In this document: positions 6,951 to 15,495 of the stretch, piece by piece
Position numbering within the stretch: position 1 is the stretch's first letter
Layout: each line of letters opens with the position of its first letter
DNA from: an uncultured Oscillospiraceae bacterium
Lineage (GTDB): Bacteria; Bacillota; Clostridia; Oscillospirales; Acutalibacteraceae
Length of the DNA stretch: 64,000 nucleotides
Assembly: GCA_900539845.1 (NCBI GenBank)
Contig: UQDP01000009.1
Span: 1-64,000, forward strand
Direction of reading: 5' to 3'
Program-made: the position numbers and the translations under genes
The notes under the pieces: generated by a model
Seen by the model: the letters and a program-made list of their open reading frames with translations, nothing else
Told to the model about the DNA's origin: nothing
Database searches by the model: none

Positions 6951-9425
6951 ATGTACAGATTCAACAGCTTTACCCAAAAGGCAAATGATGTTTTAAATCT
7001 TGCTATTAAAGCGGCTGAAAATTTCGGCCACACATATATAGGATCTGAGCACATTTTGATCGGTGTGCTCAAGGAAAATACAAGCTACGGCGCGGAGCTT
7101 CTTACCGAAAAAGGCGTTACGCTTGATAAGGTTGAGGAGCTTATAAAAGAGAGCACGGGCATCGGTAATCCGACTGCGCTTTCTCCGAATGATTTTACGC
7201 CGACTGCGAAGCGTGTGCTTGAAGTGAGCTTCCAGCTTGCAAGAGGTATGAGAAATTCATTCGTAGGCACGGAGCATCTGCTGCTCGCTCTGCTCAGAGA
7301 GGGCGATTCGGGCGCTGTAAAGCTGCTCAATGCGTGCGGTGTTGACGCGGAAAGCTTTACAGAAGAGCTTGTAAATGATCTTGCCAAGCCTGAGGCTGAA
7401 TTCAGGGGCGCGAAAAACGGAAGAAAAGGCAAAAGCAGCACGCCCACGCTTGATGAATTCGGCACGGATTTGACCGAAAAGGCAAGAAACGGCGGCATAG
7501 ACCCCGTTATCGGCAGGGAAAAAGAAATAGAAAGGGTCATCCAGATCCTTTCCAGAAGAACCAAAAACAACCCCTGCCTTATAGGCGAGCCCGGTGTAGG
7601 TAAAACCGCGATCGCCGAGGGACTTGCCCTTAAGATCGTGAAAGACGAGGTGCCCGAGCTGCTTACCGGTAAAAAGATCGTTGCGCTTGATCTCACCTCT
7701 ATGGTTGCGGGCACAAAATACAGAGGCGATTTTGAGGAGCGCATCAAAAAGGCTATGGATGAGGTCAAAAACGCAAAAAACGTTATCCTTTTCATAGATG
7801 AGGTGCACACGCTTATCGGCGCAGGCGCCGCGGAGGGTGCCGTAGATGCTGCCAACATTCTCAAACCGGCGCTTGCAAGGGGCGAGATCCAAGTCATCGG
7901 CGCCACAACGATCGATGAATACAGAAAGAATATTGAAAAAGACGCCGCCCTTGAACGCCGTTTCCAGAGCGTTATGGTAGGCGAACCCAGCGAGGAAGAA
8001 GCCGTAGAGATACTCAAGGGTCTGCGCGATAAATATGAGGCGCACCATAAGGTCAAGATCTCGGATGAAGCAATTGAAAACGCGGTAAAAATGAGCGCAA
8101 GATATATTGCAGACAGATTCCTGCCCGATAAGGCGATAGACCTGATTGACGAGGCAGCTTCTCGTGTAAGGCTTAAAGCCTTTACAGCACCGCCGAATTT
8201 GAAGAGCATGGAGCAGGAGATCAAACGCTTGCAGCAGGAAAAAGCCTCCGCTGTAAAGAGCCAGGATTTTGAGAACGCAGCCAAAATAAGAGATAAGGAA
8301 AAGGAGCTCCAGACCCTGCTTGATGAGGAAAAGGAAAAATGGAAGAACCGTTCCGGCAAGGATATCAAGGAAGTTACAACGGAGGATATTGCAAATGTTG
8401 TATCGTCCTGGTCAGGTATCCCCGTAACGCAGCTGACGGAAGAGGAGTCGGAAAGACTTCTGAATATGGAAAAAATACTCCATGAAAGAATCGTCGGTCA
8501 GGATAAGGCGGTATCGGCTGTTGCAAAGGCGATAAGACGCGGCAGGGTAGGTATCAAAAATCCAAACAGACCGCTCGGCTCGTTCATATTCTTAGGTCCT
8601 ACCGGCGTCGGTAAGACCGAGTTGTGCAAATCGCTCGCAGAAGCCATGTTCGGTTCGGAAGAAGCCATCATAAAGCTTGATATGAGTGAGTATATGGAAA
8701 AGCACACCGTTTCAAAGCTCATCGGCTCGCCTCCGGGATATGTCGGCTTTGAAGAGGGCGGGCAGCTTACCGAAAAGATCAGAAGAAAGCCGTATTCCGT
8801 AGTTCTTTTTGACGAGATCGAAAAGGCGCATCCCGATGTTTTCAATATGCTCCTTCAGATCCTTGAGGACGGCGTGCTCACCGATTCCAAGGGCAGAAAG
8901 GTATCTTTCAAGAACGCTGTAATCATTATGACCTCGAATGTAGGCGCATCAAAGATAACCAACAACAAAACTGCGCTCGGCTTTGGCGAGGGCGGTGATG
9001 AAAACAGAAATATTGAGGAACTTGTTATGGAAGACCTGAAAAGGACTTTCAAACCCGAATTCCTCAACAGGATCGATGAGATCATCGTTTTCAACCGTCT
9101 GGAGAAAGACGATATCAAAGAGATTGCAAAGCGTATGCTCAAGACGCTCACAAAAAGGCTTGCCGAAATGGATATTGCGCTTTCGTTCACAGATGAAGCA
9201 ATCAGCGCGATCGCTGACGCCGGCTTTGATAATGTGTACGGCGCAAGACCGCTCCGCCGCGCGATCCAGCAGAAGATAGAGGACCCGCTTTCGGAGCTTA
9301 TGCTTGAAAAACAGGTGGTTTCCGGCGGGGACTATGTTGCTGATTTTAAGGACGGAAAGTTTACCTTTGAAAGCGCGGACGGTTTAACCGCCGATAAAAA
9401 AGAAACGGCTGAAACAGCCGAGTGA
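6951..9425 (+). CDS. clpC: ATP-dependent Clp protease ATP-binding subunit ClpC
   Basis: This is a full-length 824-residue Hsp100 unfoldase. It has N-terminal Clp repeats, a first AAA+ module with Walker A GEPGVGKT (about 211-218) and Walker B VILFIDEVHTLIGAG, a middle region with a UVR-like coiled coil (SQDFENAAKIRDKEKEL), and a second AAA+ module with GPTGVGKT (about 549-556) and LFDEIEKAHPD. It feeds arginine-phosphorylated substrates to ClpP. AGGAGG precedes the ATG. It is the last gene of the CtsR operon and is followed by a large hairpin. Confidence 0.97.
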   Translation: MYRFNSFTQKANDVLNLAIKAAENFGHTYIGSEHILIGVLKENTSYGAELLTEKGVTLDKVEELIKESTGIGNPTALSPNDFTPTAKRVLEVSFQLARGMRNSFVGTEHLLLALLREGDSGAVKLLNACGVDAESFTEELVNDLAKPEAEFRGAKNGRKGKSSTPTLDEFGTDLTEKARNGGIDPVIGREKEIERVIQILSRRTKNNPCLIGEPGVGKTAIAEGLALKIVKDEVPELLTGKKIVALDLTSMVAGTKYRGDFEERIKKAMDEVKNAKNVILFIDEVHTLIGAGAAEGAVDAANILKPALARGEIQVIGATTIDEYRKNIEKDAALERRFQSVMVGEPSEEEAVEILKGLRDKYEAHHKVKISDEAIENAVKMSARYIADRFLPDKAIDLIDEAASRVRLKAFTAPPNLKSMEQEIKRLQQEKASAVKSQDFENAAKIRDKEKELQTLLDEEKEKWKNRSGKDIKEVTTEDIANVVSSWSGIPVTQLTEEESERLLNMEKILHERIVGQDKAVSAVAKAIRRGRVGIKNPNRPLGSFIFLGPTGVGKTELCKSLAEAMFGSEEAIIKLDMSEYMEKHTVSKLIGSPPGYVGFEEGGQLTEKIRRKPYSVVLFDEIEKAHPDVFNMLLQILEDGVLTDSKGRKVSFKNAVIIMTSNVGASKITNNKTALGFGEGGDENRNIEELVMEDLKRTFKPEFLNRIDEIIVFNRLEKDDIKEIAKRMLKTLTKRLAEMDIALSFTDEAISAIADAGFDNVYGARPLRRAIQQKIEDPLSELMLEKQVVSGGDYVADFKDGKFTFESADGLTADKKETAETAE

Positions 9426-9432
9426 TAGGAAT

Positions 9433-9468
9433 GCCGCTGTAAAGGTTCAACCTTTACAGCGGCTGTTT
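9433..9468 (+). terminator. terminator of the ctsR operon
   Basis: A 13-bp perfect stem (GCCGCTGTAAAGG, 9433-9445, with 9451-9463) and 5-base loop are followed by TGTTTGCTT. The T run is weak but the stem is very stable. Confidence 0.75.
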
Positions 9469-9470
9469 GC

Positions 9471-9499
9471 TTGACTTTAACATTTCTTTATGTTAATTT
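9471..9499 (+). promoter_or_regulatory. sigma-A type promoter
   Basis: TTGACT (9471-9476), 17 bases, TAATTT (9494-9499), with TG at 9491-9492 forming an extended -10. It sits directly upstream of the small gene at 9545. Confidence 0.7.
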
Positions 9500-9544
9500 T
9501 AAATTACAGGCGATATTTTTTCTGATTTTACAAGGAGAATCATT

Positions 9545-9763
9545 ATGGCTGATAAAGAATTTGAAGAAGAAATGAAAAAGGCAGAGGAAACCCGTAAAAA
9601 AGAGCAGATGCTCAAAGATCTTGATTTTGACGATGAAAAGCGCCAGCTCATAGAGATAAATGACAAACTTGCCTCTATAAACAGCAAAATGAATTTTTTT
9701 GTTGTCCTTGCCGTTCTCAGCATCATTGCAGGCATTTTGCTTCCTTTTGTTTTTGGAGGCTGA
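9545..9763 (+). CDS. 72-residue charged membrane protein
   Basis: The first two thirds are highly charged (many Glu, Lys and Asp) and likely helical or coiled coil. A single membrane segment follows (FFVVLAVLSIIAGILLPFVF, about residues 51-70), so it is a tail-anchored type protein. AAGGAG precedes the ATG and a dedicated promoter lies upstream. It is monocistronic and converges on hisC. I recognise no family and assign no function. Confidence 0.75.
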   Translation: MADKEFEEEMKKAEETRKKEQMLKDLDFDDEKRQLIEINDKLASINSKMNFFVVLAVLSIIAGILLPFVFGG

Positions 9764-9799
9764 TCACCCGAGATTCGATTTATACATCTGAAAATAAAG

Positions 9800-9835
9800 A
9801 ACAACCGCGAATCTGTTATCCGCAGTTGTTTTTTT
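9800..9835. terminator. bidirectional terminator between the small gene and hisC
   Basis: AACAAC plus GCG pair with CGC plus GTTGTT across one mismatch, followed by a long T run on the plus strand. On the minus strand the stem is preceded by the hisC stop. Confidence 0.75.
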
Positions 9836-9840
9836 GTTGT

Positions 9841-10905
9841 TTATTTCAGTTTCAGGTATTCCTTTGTTTTTTTTAGGAAGATGTCCATTTCCGCATCCGT
9901 ACCTATCGTTATGCGCACATATTTGTTGATTCTCGGCTTATTGAAATATCTTATAAACACCTTTTGTGTTTTTAGATACTCAAAATAGTCTTTCATATCC
10001 TTTTTGGGGTGTGTTGCCATTAAGAAATTCGTTTTTGAATCAAGCACTTCAAAGCCGAGCTCTCTGAGCTCATTTTTCACTCTTTCGCGCGTGCGTATTA
10101 CTATTGACACCGTCTTGCGGAAATAAGCAACGTCATTTATTGCCGCAGTGCCCGCTGCCATAGCGACGCTGTTTACCGTGTAGCTGTTATAAGAGTTTTT
10201 AACGCCCTCAAGAGTGGATATGAGCTTTTTGCTGCCGATGGCAAAGCCGATCCGCATTCCGGCAAGGCTGCGGCTTTTTGAAAATGTGCCCGTAACAAGC
10301 AGGTTTTCGTATTTTTCAGTCAGCCCCACACTGGAATAACCGCCGAAATCCACATATGCCTCGTCGATGATAACAACACTGTCTTTGTTGTATTCCATTA
10401 TTTTTTCAATGAACTCCCTGCCCTCGCCGAGCGATGTGGGCGCGTTCGGATTCGGAATCACAACGCCTCCGTTTTGCGCTTTGTAATCTTCGGCGTTTAT
10501 CTTGAAATCATCTTTCAAGGCACAGGTCTTGTATGGTATGGAGAAAAGGGAGCACCACACAGGGTAAAAGCTGTATGTAATGTCGGGGTATACGATCGGC
10601 TTTTCGCTGTTGAAAAACGCCTGAAAGGATAGGGCAAGCACGTCGTCCGAGCCGTTTCCTATAAACACGTTTTCTTTTTTTACATTGTAAAAACGAGCGA
10701 TCGCCGCTTTAAATTCCTCTGCGTCGGCATCAGGATAAAGCTTGAGAGCGGTGCAGTTAAAATTCCTTATCGCCTCAAAAACCGCAGGGGAGGGTGGATA
10801 GGGATTTTCGTTTGCGTTCAGTTTGATGATATCTTTTTCCTTGCTCTGTTCACCCGGTACATACGGTTCAACTTTTCTTAAATTTTCAGTCCATAAATGT
10901 TCCAT
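9841..10905 (-). CDS. hisC: histidinol-phosphate aminotransferase
   Basis: The 354-residue class I/II aminotransferase has LNANENPYPPSP near the N-terminus, the cofactor-side VIIDEAYVDF, and the PLP lysine in GTFSKSRSLAGMRIG. These match HisC, which converts imidazole acetol phosphate and glutamate to histidinol phosphate. No other his genes are near, so it may also serve aromatic amino acid transamination. The ATG at 10905 follows AGAGGTAG and a good promoter. Close relatives such as CobD-like enzymes are less likely. Confidence 0.88.
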   Translation of the reverse strand: MEHLWTENLRKVEPYVPGEQSKEKDIIKLNANENPYPPSPAVFEAIRNFNCTALKLYPDADAEEFKAAIARFYNVKKENVFIGNGSDDVLALSFQAFFNSEKPIVYPDITYSFYPVWCSLFSIPYKTCALKDDFKINAEDYKAQNGGVVIPNPNAPTSLGEGREFIEKIMEYNKDSVVIIDEAYVDFGGYSSVGLTEKYENLLVTGTFSKSRSLAGMRIGFAIGSKKLISTLEGVKNSYNSYTVNSVAMAAGTAAINDVAYFRKTVSIVIRTRERVKNELRELGFEVLDSKTNFLMATHPKKDMKDYFEYLKTQKVFIRYFNKPRINKYVRITIGTDAEMDIFLKKTKEYLKLK

Positions 10906-10922
10906 ATTTCTACCTCTGCAAT

Positions 10923-10951
10923 ATTATATCAGCATAAACACCTGTTTGCAA
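10923..10951 (-). promoter_or_regulatory. promoter of hisC
   Basis: Read on the minus strand: TTGCAA (10951-10946), 17 bases, TATAAT (10928-10923), with a TGA just before the -10. The palindrome AAACGGAGTCCGTTT at 10965-10979 lies upstream, between this promoter and the divergent rmuC promoter. Confidence 0.8.
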
Positions 10952-11013
10952 GTGTACGAAAAAGAAACGGAGTCCGTTTTTCGGGTCTGTTAAGTTGAAT
11001 GCACAAATATTTG

Positions 11014-11042
11014 TTGTGCACCGCCTGTGTTTATGATAAAAT
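11014..11042 (+). promoter_or_regulatory. promoter of rmuC
   Basis: TTGTGC (11014-11019), 17 bases, TAAAAT (11037-11042). It lies upstream of ATG 11068 and downstream of the longer ATG at 10999, which decides the start of the next gene. Confidence 0.75.
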
Positions 11043-11067
11043 AGATAATGAAAAAACGGAGGTCATT

Positions 11068-12300
11068 ATGGAAAGTTTAATCATTGTTCTTCTGGCGGTG
11101 CTGATCATTATATGCGCTGCCGCGCTCGTTGTTGCAATCAAAAACAAACCGAAAGAGGATCATTCGGGCGATCAAATAAAGCCCGTTGCCGAAAAACTTG
11201 AGAATCTTTCGGGCAGGCTTGACGTTATGTCGGATCAGACGGATAAATCCCTTCGTGAGGTCTCCAAAAATATGCAGGACCTTACGGAGAAAAATTATCA
11301 GCAGATGATCAAGATCAATGAAACGCTTGGTGAGAATTCCGAAAAGCAGACGGAAAGGATTGCCGCGTCTATTTCCAAAATGCAGGAAAGCAATGAGAAA
11401 AAGCTGGACGAAATGCGTAAAACGGTTGATGAAAAGCTTGCCGAAACGCTCAATCAGCGGTTGAACGCGTCTTTTAAAACAGTTTCGGAACAGCTTTCCA
11501 ATGTGTATAAAAGTCTAGGAGAAATGAAAGAACTCTCCTCCGGCGTTACTGATAATGTGAAAAGTCTTAATAAAGTGCTCACGAACGTCAAGGCAAGGGG
11601 TACATGGGCGGAGGTTCAGCTCGGCAATATCCTGGATGAGACCATACCGAATATGTATGACACCAACGTAAAAACCAATCCGGCATATGACGGTCAGGTC
11701 GAATTTGCCGTTCGCATTCCTGCTAAAGACGGTGATGAGATAACGTATTTGCCCATAGACTCAAAATTCCCGATGGAGGATTATATCAGGCTCTCGGACG
11801 CTGCCGAAAGCGGCAACTACGAGGAACTTGAAAAGGCGAGAAAAGCGCTTGAAACCCGTGTTAAGGACGAGGCAAAGCTTGTGAAAAAATATGTTGCTCC
11901 GCCCAATACAACGCCGTTTGCTATCCTTTATCTTGCAACCGAAGGGCTTTACGCTGAAATTGCCTCCAGCAAGAGCGGCATTACGGAATCGCTTCAGGCG
12001 CAGGGCGTTATGATAGCCGGTCCGAGCACCATCACAGCGCTTTTGAATTCGCTCGCCATGGGATTTCGCACCATTGCCATAAACAAAAAGGCGAATGAGG
12101 TGTGGAAAGTTCTCGGCGCCGCAAAAACGCAGTATGAGAAATTCGGGGATCTGCTCACCAAAGCAAGAAAGAAGATTGACGAGGCAGGCAGAGTGCTGGA
12201 TGACGCGGATAAAAGAAACAGCATTATACAAAAAAATCTGCGCAGTGTTGAAACGCTGGAAACGAATGCCGCAAACAGTATTTTGGGCATAGAAGAATAA
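11068..12300 (+). CDS. rmuC: DNA recombination protein RmuC homologue
   Basis: This 410-residue protein has an N-terminal membrane segment (LIIVLLAVLIIICAAALVVAI), a long coiled coil, and the conserved RmuC core (ARGTWAEVQLGNIL, FAVRIPAKDG, PIDSKFPMEDY, GPSTITALLNSLAMGF). RmuC proteins are predicted endonuclease-fold factors that limit inversions at repeats. ATG 11068 is chosen because CGGAGG precedes it and the promoter lies just upstream; an upstream ATG at 10999 would lie outside the transcript. Confidence 0.92.
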   Translation: MESLIIVLLAVLIIICAAALVVAIKNKPKEDHSGDQIKPVAEKLENLSGRLDVMSDQTDKSLREVSKNMQDLTEKNYQQMIKINETLGENSEKQTERIAASISKMQESNEKKLDEMRKTVDEKLAETLNQRLNASFKTVSEQLSNVYKSLGEMKELSSGVTDNVKSLNKVLTNVKARGTWAEVQLGNILDETIPNMYDTNVKTNPAYDGQVEFAVRIPAKDGDEITYLPIDSKFPMEDYIRLSDAAESGNYEELEKARKALETRVKDEAKLVKKYVAPPNTTPFAILYLATEGLYAEIASSKSGITESLQAQGVMIAGPSTITALLNSLAMGFRTIAINKKANEVWKVLGAAKTQYEKFGDLLTKARKKIDEAGRVLDDADKRNSIIQKNLRSVETLETNAANSILGIEE

Positions 12301-12323
12301 GAGAATATGAAGTGAAAATAGAA

Positions 12324-12362
12324 CTCCCGCATTCGGTTGGTACCGTTTGCGGGAGCTTTTTA
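12324..12362. terminator. bidirectional terminator between rmuC and the radical SAM gene
   Basis: CTCCCGCA (12324-12331) pairs with TGCGGGAG (12348-12355), with an inner CGGT/ACCG stem, followed by CTTTTT on the plus strand. Confidence 0.85.
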
Positions 12363-12363
12363 T

Positions 12364-13461
12364 CTATATATTGTTTTGTTTAAGGCTTTCAAAATATTTA
12401 AACAGCGGCAGGCATTCTTTAAAAAATTTTTTATAAGCGCCGCAGTAGTCCGCGCTTTGCCTTGTGCGTTTGCATCCGCCTGCCCGGCAAAGATTGATAT
12501 ATTCGCAGGATTTGCATGTTTCAGGTGTGTTTACGCTGCTTTCAATGAATTTTTTTGCCGTGTCGCAAAAAGCGATCTCTTCAAAATTCGTGTCCTTTAT
12601 ATTGCCCAGCAGATATTCGTCCGTGCAGTAAAAATCGCAGGGATAAATATTGCCGTTGCTTTCGCAAACAAACTGCCTTGCGCAAAAACCGTTCATTCCG
12701 CACTGCTCAGCCGCGCCGCCAAGGTAAAGGCGTACCCAGTTGTCAAACTGGCGCACGCTTATGTATCTGCCTTTTTTATAATCTTCGGCATAGAGACTGA
12801 AAACATCACAAAGGAAATCGCCGTATTCTCTTACCGTCATAAACAGATCGCTTTCGCCGTAATAACCGAACGGTTTCAGGCAGGGGATGAACTGAATGTT
12901 TTTAAATCCCTCACTCTTAAAAAAATTGTATATCTTTTTTCCGTTTCTTGCCGAATATCCCGTCAAGACTGCAAGAATATTATATTCGGCTCCGTGCTTT
13001 TTCAGGGTATCCGCCGTTTTTAATATTTTGTAAAACGAATTTTTGCCGTTCTCGTCTTTTCTGAATCTGTTTGCATCAAAATCTCCGTCCAGGCTCAGCC
13101 CGGTCAGAAATTTATTTTTTGCAAGAAATTCCGCCCATTCTCCGTTTATAAGCGTTCCGTTCGTCTGAAGACTCAGAAAAACAGGGCTTCTATTTTTATT
13201 TATTTCGTTCATATCGCTGACGAAATTCCTGAAATAATCAAGCCCGGCAAGGGTCGGTTCGCCGCCCTGAAACGCAAACGAAACAGGTGCGCCGTCTGCA
13301 AAATGAAGCGCTTTTTCAATCAGTGTTTTTGCGTTTTCACGCGTCATTATACCGTATTCGTTTTGCTTTCTGTTTTCGGCAACGTTCCTGTAAAAGCAGT
13401 ATTTACACCGCAGATTACAAAGCGCGGACGCCGGTTTTATCATGATGGAAAGCAGTGGCAT
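12364..13461 (-). CDS. radical SAM/SPASM protein, anaerobic sulfatase-maturating enzyme-like
   Basis: The 365-residue protein has the radical SAM motif CNLRCKYC (about residues 15-22), FQGGEPTL, and a C-terminal SPASM-type cysteine set (CGMNGFC, CESNGNIYPC, CKSCEYINLC, then CGAYKK). This is the layout of anSME/AslB enzymes, which oxidise a Cys or Ser in sulfatases to formylglycine. The start at 13461 is chosen because GGAGGTG precedes it; a longer frame begins at 13650 but overlaps the AraC gene. It is last in the minus-strand cluster. No sulfatase with a C/S-x-P-x-R motif lies in the window, so the substrate is unknown. Confidence 0.85.
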   Translation of the reverse strand: MPLLSIMIKPASALCNLRCKYCFYRNVAENRKQNEYGIMTRENAKTLIEKALHFADGAPVSFAFQGGEPTLAGLDYFRNFVSDMNEINKNRSPVFLSLQTNGTLINGEWAEFLAKNKFLTGLSLDGDFDANRFRKDENGKNSFYKILKTADTLKKHGAEYNILAVLTGYSARNGKKIYNFFKSEGFKNIQFIPCLKPFGYYGESDLFMTVREYGDFLCDVFSLYAEDYKKGRYISVRQFDNWVRLYLGGAAEQCGMNGFCARQFVCESNGNIYPCDFYCTDEYLLGNIKDTNFEEIAFCDTAKKFIESSVNTPETCKSCEYINLCRAGGCKRTRQSADYCGAYKKFFKECLPLFKYFESLKQNNI

Positions 13462-13514
13462 ATCGCACCTCCGTCTGTTTTTTCTGATGGCTTTGCACGG
13501 GGTATCGGATGTTT

Positions 13515-14264
13515 TCAAGCTTTGGGCTTGACCGCAGCGGAAAATTCTCCCGGTGTTTTGCCGAATTCTTTTTTGAAAGCCGCAATAAAATGGGACTGAG
13601 AGCAGAATCCGAGCGAAAAGCACACTTCCGTGCTGCTCATTCCCTCCCAAAGCAGGGATTTTGCGGCGTTCAGTTTGCTTTTCAGTATGTATGCGCTCAG
13701 ATTTATACCCGTTTCTTTTTTGAACAGATGCGAAATATAATCGGCAGATAGATCAAGCGCTTTTGCCAAACTGCAAACCGTGATCTTTTCACTGATATTT
13801 TGATTTACATATGAAACGCATTTCCTGACATGCGGCGAAAATCTCATTTCATGCTTCGCTTTTGCAACAAGTTCGGTAAGTTCATATATCTTTTGAAGAA
13901 GACAGCCCATAACCGCAGTATCGCTGTCAAGACCGTCTATCGTCTTTATGAATTTATCTGAGAAAGAATATGCCTCTTCCTCACCGAGACCGCCCTGAAT
14001 GGCATATCTTGTGGCAAGTGTAATGCTGCTCACCGCCATATATTTTCGCTGCATAAGACTGCTTTCACTCATTGTGCCCACAAAGATACCGCTGTCTGCA
14101 TGCCGTTTGATTTCGCCGATCAGGCGGTTCAGATCACCCTGCTCAATGCAGGAAAAAAGGCGTATCTCATCTCTGTAAGGCGTGTGGGCAAAACTGCTTT
14201 GCGCGCTGCCGCCGGCTATTTCATCGTCCACAAAATTTATGCTCAGAAGTTCGTCATATTTCAT
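13515..14264 (-). CDS. AraC-family transcriptional regulator
   Basis: The 249-residue protein ends in two HTH motifs of the AraC type (SLAKALDLSADYISHLFKKE, then a second helix pair ending GKTPGEFS). The N-terminal half resembles the helical sensing region of YesN-like regulators rather than a cupin. ATG 14264 is preferred because AGGAGC precedes it; the frame is open to 14333. It probably controls the flanking transporter/phosphoesterase genes. Confidence 0.88.
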   Translation of the reverse strand: MKYDELLSINFVDDEIAGGSAQSSFAHTPYRDEIRLFSCIEQGDLNRLIGEIKRHADSGIFVGTMSESSLMQRKYMAVSSITLATRYAIQGGLGEEEAYSFSDKFIKTIDGLDSDTAVMGCLLQKIYELTELVAKAKHEMRFSPHVRKCVSYVNQNISEKITVCSLAKALDLSADYISHLFKKETGINLSAYILKSKLNAAKSLLWEGMSSTEVCFSLGFCSQSHFIAAFKKEFGKTPGEFSAAVKPKA

Positions 14265-14382
14265 ATATATCACTGCTCCTATACAAGCATAACGCCATGC
14301 CGCTGAAGAAGTCAAATTTCCGATTTGATCCATTCGGGATTTATGTTATAACAGCGGAATTTTTATACAGCCGTATTTCCTG

Positions 14383-15477
14383 TCAGCCTAAAAAGTGTTT
14401 CAGCAGCACCGCAAGGATTGTAACAGCGGCAATAACGGCAACGATCTTGACACCTCTGCTGACCGCGTCAAACATATTTGTAGGCATGATCTGTAAAACT
14501 CCGAAATGCAGCTTTTGCTTCACCTTTTTTCCGATGATATCACGGTATCTCAGATCATATGTATCATACGTTCCGTCTTTTTTTAAGTTTATCATCCGCA
14601 CCCCGCGGTCAAGTCCCGGTCCGTACACATGAAACCCTGCGCCCTGCGTGTAGCCGAGGTCTATCCCGCGCACCTTGCCGTTAAAGGAGTTGTTGTGGTC
14701 ATGCCCGAAATAAATACCTCTGACATCGCCTTTTTCAGCCATGGCGTCAAATTCTCCGCTGTTTTCCATAGGGTCGGCAGGAGATTCTTTCATAAATCCC
14801 TCTTTGTTTACCTTGTCTTTATTCAGTATATACCATTTTCCGGCGTGATTTCTGAAGCCCTGCTGAGCGCCTTTCACATTTTTCTTAACCTCAAGCAAAA
14901 GCTCCATTACCTCAGGCACGGGTATATGCTGAATGACGATAGACGGCACAACATGACCGAGCTTTTTCTCGTAGCTGTCGCGCACGTTTTTATACCATTC
15001 TATCTGGTTTTCATGCACATGGTCGTAACCGATCTTTAGGCTCGAATGGCTGTCTATAAGATAAAGCAGGAATTTCGGCTCACCACCGTCTGCAATCTCG
15101 ATCACCTGATTTGCGCATCCGTCAATGCCGGGCGTGTCCTCTCCCACAAAACAGTCTATCTTTTTGTATATCTCAAACTGCTCTTTGTTTGAAAGTCCCA
15201 CCTGTCTGTCATGATTGCCGAAGCATATCGCAAAAGGTATCTTTCTTGAAACAGCAGGGTAGGTGAGCTCACGCAAAACACGCTCAATCTTTTGCGCATT
15301 TCCGTTAAAGCTCGTTTTGCCCCATATCTGATCTCCAGAATAGACGATAAGATCCGGATTTTCACGCTCAATTGCCGTGTTTATCAGGTTCAGCGTGTCA
15401 GGGCTGACATGCGCGCCCTCCTGCGTGTCCGCTATCTGCATAATCCTAAATTCATCATTTTTAAAGAAAAGTTTCAT
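14383..15477 (-). CDS. tail-anchored metallophosphoesterase
   Basis: The 364-residue calcineurin-like phosphoesterase has metal-binding motifs IADTQEG, SGDQIW, FGNHDRQ, IQHIP and FGHDHNN in the usual order. It resembles the Dcr2/purple acid phosphatase-like group. A C-terminal hydrophobic segment (about residues 343-361) would anchor it in the membrane. Its ATG lies 18 bases after the stop of the OPA-type transporter, so both are in one operon. The substrate is probably an organic phosphate, which is inference from context. Confidence 0.85.
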   Translation of the reverse strand: MKLFFKNDEFRIMQIADTQEGAHVSPDTLNLINTAIERENPDLIVYSGDQIWGKTSFNGNAQKIERVLRELTYPAVSRKIPFAICFGNHDRQVGLSNKEQFEIYKKIDCFVGEDTPGIDGCANQVIEIADGGEPKFLLYLIDSHSSLKIGYDHVHENQIEWYKNVRDSYEKKLGHVVPSIVIQHIPVPEVMELLLEVKKNVKGAQQGFRNHAGKWYILNKDKVNKEGFMKESPADPMENSGEFDAMAEKGDVRGIYFGHDHNNSFNGKVRGIDLGYTQGAGFHVYGPGLDRGVRMINLKKDGTYDTYDLRYRDIIGKKVKQKLHFGVLQIMPTNMFDAVSRGVKIVAVIAAVTILAVLLKHFLG

Positions 15478-15495
15478 TTTTGATTCCTCCGAATA

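Noticed and set aside
7085..8368. Long minus-strand open frame opposite clpC
   Set aside because: It is Ser/Leu-rich low-complexity translation of the antisense of a highly conserved gene, with no binding site or homology.
10999..11067. Longer start for rmuC
   Set aside because: It lies upstream of the predicted promoter and has no ribosome binding site.
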